A DNA stretch of 64,000 bases from Salinicoccus sp. YB14-2 (GTDB taxonomy: Bacteria; Bacillota; Bacilli; Staphylococcales; Salinicoccaceae). Where the stretch lies: positions 236,719 through 300,718 of the forward strand of contig NZ_LFKO01000002.1 in the NCBI RefSeq assembly GCF_001265075.1, read 5' to 3'. Shown here piece by piece: positions 61,162 through 64,000 of the stretch. Within the stretch, counting starts at the first letter, position 1. Each line of letters opens with the position of its first letter. A model generated the notes under the pieces. That model saw only the letters and a list, made by a program, of their open reading frames with translations, was not told where the DNA came from and did not search any database. The position numbers and the translations under genes were made by a program.

Positions 61162-61194
61162 TGTAACTTATAGTAGAGTTAGGGGGGAATTCAA

Positions 61195-61806
61195 GTGTCG
61201 AAACAAGATTCAAGTTTTTTAATACGCCGAATTCACTCGTTGCTTGGTGTTATTCCTCTGGGTGTTTTTTTAGTACAGCACCTGGTGGTTAACCACTTTG
61301 CAACTAGAGGCGAGGAAGAGTTCAATACGGCGGCCGGTTTTATGGCTAATTTACCATTCGTAATATTCCTGGAGATTTTTGTTATTTATCTACCGATTTT
61401 ATTCCATGGTATTTATGGTATTTACATAGCTTTCACAGCCAATTATAAGTACGGTTATCCGAGTACGTTCCGTAATATCAGCTTTTTGCTCCAAAGGGTA
61501 TCGGGTGTGCTGGCTTTTATTTTCATAGCCATCCACGTGTACCAGACAAGAGTACAGGTGTTCCTGGGTCATGATCTGGACTTTGACCTCGTTGCGGATA
61601 TTGTAGCTAATCCATTATGGCTGGTATTCTACATCGTGGGTATTCTTGCAACTGTATACCATTTTGCGAACGGATTATGGAGCTTCATGATCACATGGGG
61701 TATCACACAGTCTGACAGAGCACAGAAATACATGGGTTATGCATCACTTCTTGTGTTTATTGTAGTGAGTGTCATCGGAATCCAGGCAATATTAGCGTTT
61801 ATTTAA
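61195..61806 (+). CDS. sdhC: Succinate dehydrogenase cytochrome b558 subunit
   Basis: A 203-residue membrane anchor with five helices. Heme-ligand histidines lie in QHLVVNHFA, LFHGIYGIY and FIAIHVY, and Y-H-F-A-N-G-L-W-S-F is conserved. The start is GTG at 61,195 behind GGGGGG-type ribosome site. It passes electrons from succinate to menaquinone. First gene of sdhCAB. Confidence 0.95.
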   Translation: MSKQDSSFLIRRIHSLLGVIPLGVFLVQHLVVNHFATRGEEEFNTAAGFMANLPFVIFLEIFVIYLPILFHGIYGIYIAFTANYKYGYPSTFRNISFLLQRVSGVLAFIFIAIHVYQTRVQVFLGHDLDFDLVADIVANPLWLVFYIVGILATVYHFANGLWSFMITWGITQSDRAQKYMGYASLLVFIVVSVIGIQAILAFI

Positions 61807-61823
61807 TTAGAGGAGTGTAAAAC

Positions 61824-63593
61824 ATGGCGAACAATAAAATCATCGTTGTCGGCGGTGGGTTAGCCGGCCTTATGGCGACGATTAAAGCGGCAGAAACAGG
61901 TGCTGAAGTTGATTTGTTTTCAATCGTACCTGTGAAAAGATCTCACTCTGTATGTGCCCAGGGCGGTATAAATGGAGCAGTCAATACAAAAGGTGAGGGA
62001 GATTCAACTGCTATACATTTTGACGATACGGTTTACGGCGGAGACTTTCTGGCGAATCAGCCCCCGGTAAAAGCAATGACTGATGCTGCGCCGGAAATTA
62101 TTCACCTGCTGGACCGTATGGGTGTGACGTTTAACAGAACGCCTGAAGGTCTCCTGGACTTCAGACGTTTTGGAGGTACTTTGTATCATAGAACGGCATA
62201 TGCGGGTGCAACAACGGGGCAGCAGCTCTTGTACGCACTTGACGAGCAGGTCCGTAAACATGAAGTTGACGGTCTGGTGAATAAGTATGAAGGTTGGGAG
62301 TTCCTCGGAGTAGTATTGGATGATGAAGGGAAATCACGCGGTATTACTGCGCAGAAGATAGACAGCGGCGAGATTGAAACATTCAAATCCGATGCAGTCA
62401 TCATGGCGACAGGTGGTCCCGGCATTATCTTCGGTAAATCTACTAACTCTATGATCAACACCGGTTCAGCAGCCTCGGTTGTTTACCAGCAAGGTGCGGT
62501 TTATGCGAACGGTGAATTCATTCAGATTCACCCCACTGCAATCCCGGGTGATGACAAGCTCCGTCTGATGAGTGAATCAGCTCGTGGTGAAGGTGGAAGA
62601 ATCTGGACATATAAAGATGGTAAACCTTGGTATTTCTTAGAAGAGAAATATCCGGACTATGGTAACCTGGTTCCTCGTGATATCGCAACACGTGAAATAT
62701 TCGACGTGTGTGTTAATCAAAAACTCGGTATCAATGGTGAGAACATGGTTTATCTTGACCTTTCACATAAAGATCCGCATGAACTGGATGTCAAGCTTGG
62801 CGGTATTATCGAAATCTATGAGAAATTTACAGGGGACGACCCTCGTAAAGTTCCGATGAAAATCTTCCCGGCAGTTCACTACTCAATGGGTGGACTGTAC
62901 GTCGACTACAATCAGATGACAAACGTACCCGGATTATTCGCTTCAGGTGAGTGTGATTACTCACAGCACGGCGGTAACCGTCTTGGTGCGAACTCATTAC
63001 TTTCTGCCATCTATGGCGGTATGGTCGCTGGTCCTAAAGCAATCGAATATGTTAAAGAACTTGATCAGTCTTATGAAGACCTTGATGATTCCATATATGA
63101 GAAAGCGAAAAAAGTTGAAGAAGATAAGTTCAATAATATCCTGAATATGGACGGCGAAGAAAATGCTTATGTCATCCATAAAGAGCTCGGTGAACTTATG
63201 ACGGACAATGTTACTGTTGTTAGACATAATGACCGCCTTGAAGAAACGGATAAGAAAATTGTTGAGTTGATGGAACGCTATAAGAACATCAACATCAATG
63301 ATACGAAAAAGTGGAGCAACCAGGCAGCATTCTTTACAAGACAGTTGTGGAACATGCTTGTACTGGCGCGTGTCATCACTATCGGTGCACTTAACCGTAA
63401 CGAATCACGCGGTGCCCATTACAAACCGGAGTTCCCTGAACGTAATGACGAAGAGTGGCTGAAAACTACCAAAGCGCATTTCGAAGGGGCACTGGAAGCA
63501 CCAAGATTTGAATATGTGGATGTTGATGTGAGCTTAATTCCGCCGCGTAAACGTGACTATACTTCAAAATCTACAGGAGGTGCCAAAAAATAA
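61824..63593 (+). CDS. sdhA: Succinate dehydrogenase flavoprotein subunit
   Basis: A 589-residue flavoprotein. FAD site V-G-G-G-L-A-G-L-M-A, covalent-FAD region S-H-S-V-C-A-Q-G-G-I-N-G-A, H-F-D-D-T-V-Y-G-G-D, catalytic E-S-A-R-G-E-G-G and H-Y-S-M-G-G. GAGGAG precedes the start. Its stop overlaps sdhB (TAATG). Confidence 0.97.
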   Translation: MANNKIIVVGGGLAGLMATIKAAETGAEVDLFSIVPVKRSHSVCAQGGINGAVNTKGEGDSTAIHFDDTVYGGDFLANQPPVKAMTDAAPEIIHLLDRMGVTFNRTPEGLLDFRRFGGTLYHRTAYAGATTGQQLLYALDEQVRKHEVDGLVNKYEGWEFLGVVLDDEGKSRGITAQKIDSGEIETFKSDAVIMATGGPGIIFGKSTNSMINTGSAASVVYQQGAVYANGEFIQIHPTAIPGDDKLRLMSESARGEGGRIWTYKDGKPWYFLEEKYPDYGNLVPRDIATREIFDVCVNQKLGINGENMVYLDLSHKDPHELDVKLGGIIEIYEKFTGDDPRKVPMKIFPAVHYSMGGLYVDYNQMTNVPGLFASGECDYSQHGGNRLGANSLLSAIYGGMVAGPKAIEYVKELDQSYEDLDDSIYEKAKKVEEDKFNNILNMDGEENAYVIHKELGELMTDNVTVVRHNDRLEETDKKIVELMERYKNININDTKKWSNQAAFFTRQLWNMLVLARVITIGALNRNESRGAHYKPEFPERNDEEWLKTTKAHFEGALEAPRFEYVDVDVSLIPPRKRDYTSKSTGGAKK

Positions 63594-64000
63594 TGGCTGA
63601 TAATAAAGTAATCAAGATAAATATAAAGCGTCAGGAAAATCCTGAGTCCAGTCCTTATTGGGAAGAATTCGAAGTCGGCTACCGTGAGAATATGAACGTC
63701 ATCAGTGCACTGATGGAAATTCAAAGAAACCCAGTGAATTCAAAAGGTGACAAAACAACACCTGTAACATGGGATATGAATTGTCTGGAAGAGGTCTGTG
63801 GTGCCTGTTCAATGGTCATCAACGGTACAGCAAGACAATCATGTACGGCGCTGATCGACCAGTTCGAGCAGCCGATTAAACTTGAGCCGATGTCAACATT
63901 CCCAATCGTCAAAGACTTGCAGGTCGACCGTTCATTCATGTTCGACAACTTGAAACGTGTTCAGGCATGGGTGCCGATCGACGGTACTCACGATCTTGGT
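63593..64000 (+). CDS. sdhB: Succinate dehydrogenase iron-sulfur subunit (cut by window end)
   Basis: The first 136 residues are present and the frame is open at the window edge. The [2Fe-2S] ligands C-L-E-E-V-C-G-A-C and a later C (RQSCTALI) are visible; the [4Fe-4S] part lies outside. It starts with ATG overlapping the sdhA stop. Confidence 0.95.
   Translation, partial: MADNKVIKINIKRQENPESSPYWEEFEVGYRENMNVISALMEIQRNPVNSKGDKTTPVTWDMNCLEEVCGACSMVINGTARQSCTALIDQFEQPIKLEPMSTFPIVKDLQVDRSFMFDNLKRVQAWVPIDGTHDLG

Overview
The window is low-GC Firmicute DNA. From about 45.6 kb onward it carries the ordinary Staphylococcaceae/Bacillales chromosomal order (TrmH-type methyltransferase, pheST behind a T-box, rnhC on the other strand, zapA-cvpA-polX-mutS2, trxA, uvrC, sdhCAB). 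Together with SCC-type genes this points to a Staphylococcaceae member. A Jeotgalicoccus/Salinicoccus-like genus is my guess; the sequence alone does not settle it.

Positions 1 to about 45,600 look like one composite staphylococcal-cassette-chromosome (SCC)-like island. Its outer ends are inverted copies of a 22-23 bp repeat beginning GCGTATCA (1-23 on the + strand, 45,575-45,596 on the - strand). Two more copies at 17,620 and 20,486 divide it into three modules. The right-hand copy overlaps the last codons of a nitronate-monooxygenase-like gene whose C-terminus reads E-A-Y-H-R. This resembles the E-A-Y-H-K end of rlmH, the classical SCC target, so the island appears to use a non-rlmH attachment gene.

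Module A (1-17.6 kb) is devoted to copper. It has a ResA/ResB/CcsA cytochrome-c-maturation-like set (resB interrupted by an in-frame TGA), CcdA, a CueP lipoprotein, a CopB P-type ATPase, the CopY repressor, the CopZ chaperone, two YdhK-family proteins (one frameshifted at a G6 tract), a two-component system, an APC permease, a four-helix Cys-rich copper-storage-like protein and a multicopper oxidase. CopY boxes precede copB, a CsoR-like box precedes copZ, and a recurring CTGCAC motif lies in front of several of these genes. Module B (17.6-20.5 kb) has a TetR regulator, small membrane proteins, a CPBP protease-like protein and a decayed VOC-family gene.

Module C (20.5-45.6 kb) is the SCC core plus defence genes. 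The core has an A-family polymerase (CCPol), its small partner MP, a Cch2-like helicase, CcrA and CcrB recombinases, a uracil-DNA-glycosylase-inhibitor-like protein, a RadC-like protein, DUF960 and DUF1643. The defence genes are a protein with an RNxxxH (HEPN-like) motif and CBS repeats, an SRA-like/HNH endonuclease, a second HNH endonuclease, a nuclease-helicase fusion and a complete type I hsdRMS operon. Several large ORFs here, notably the 654-residue protein upstream of CCPol, are unrecognised.

The chromosomal part (45.6-64 kb) is conventional, except that RNase HIII lacks its usual N-terminal domain. All assignments are by reading motifs; no database search was run.
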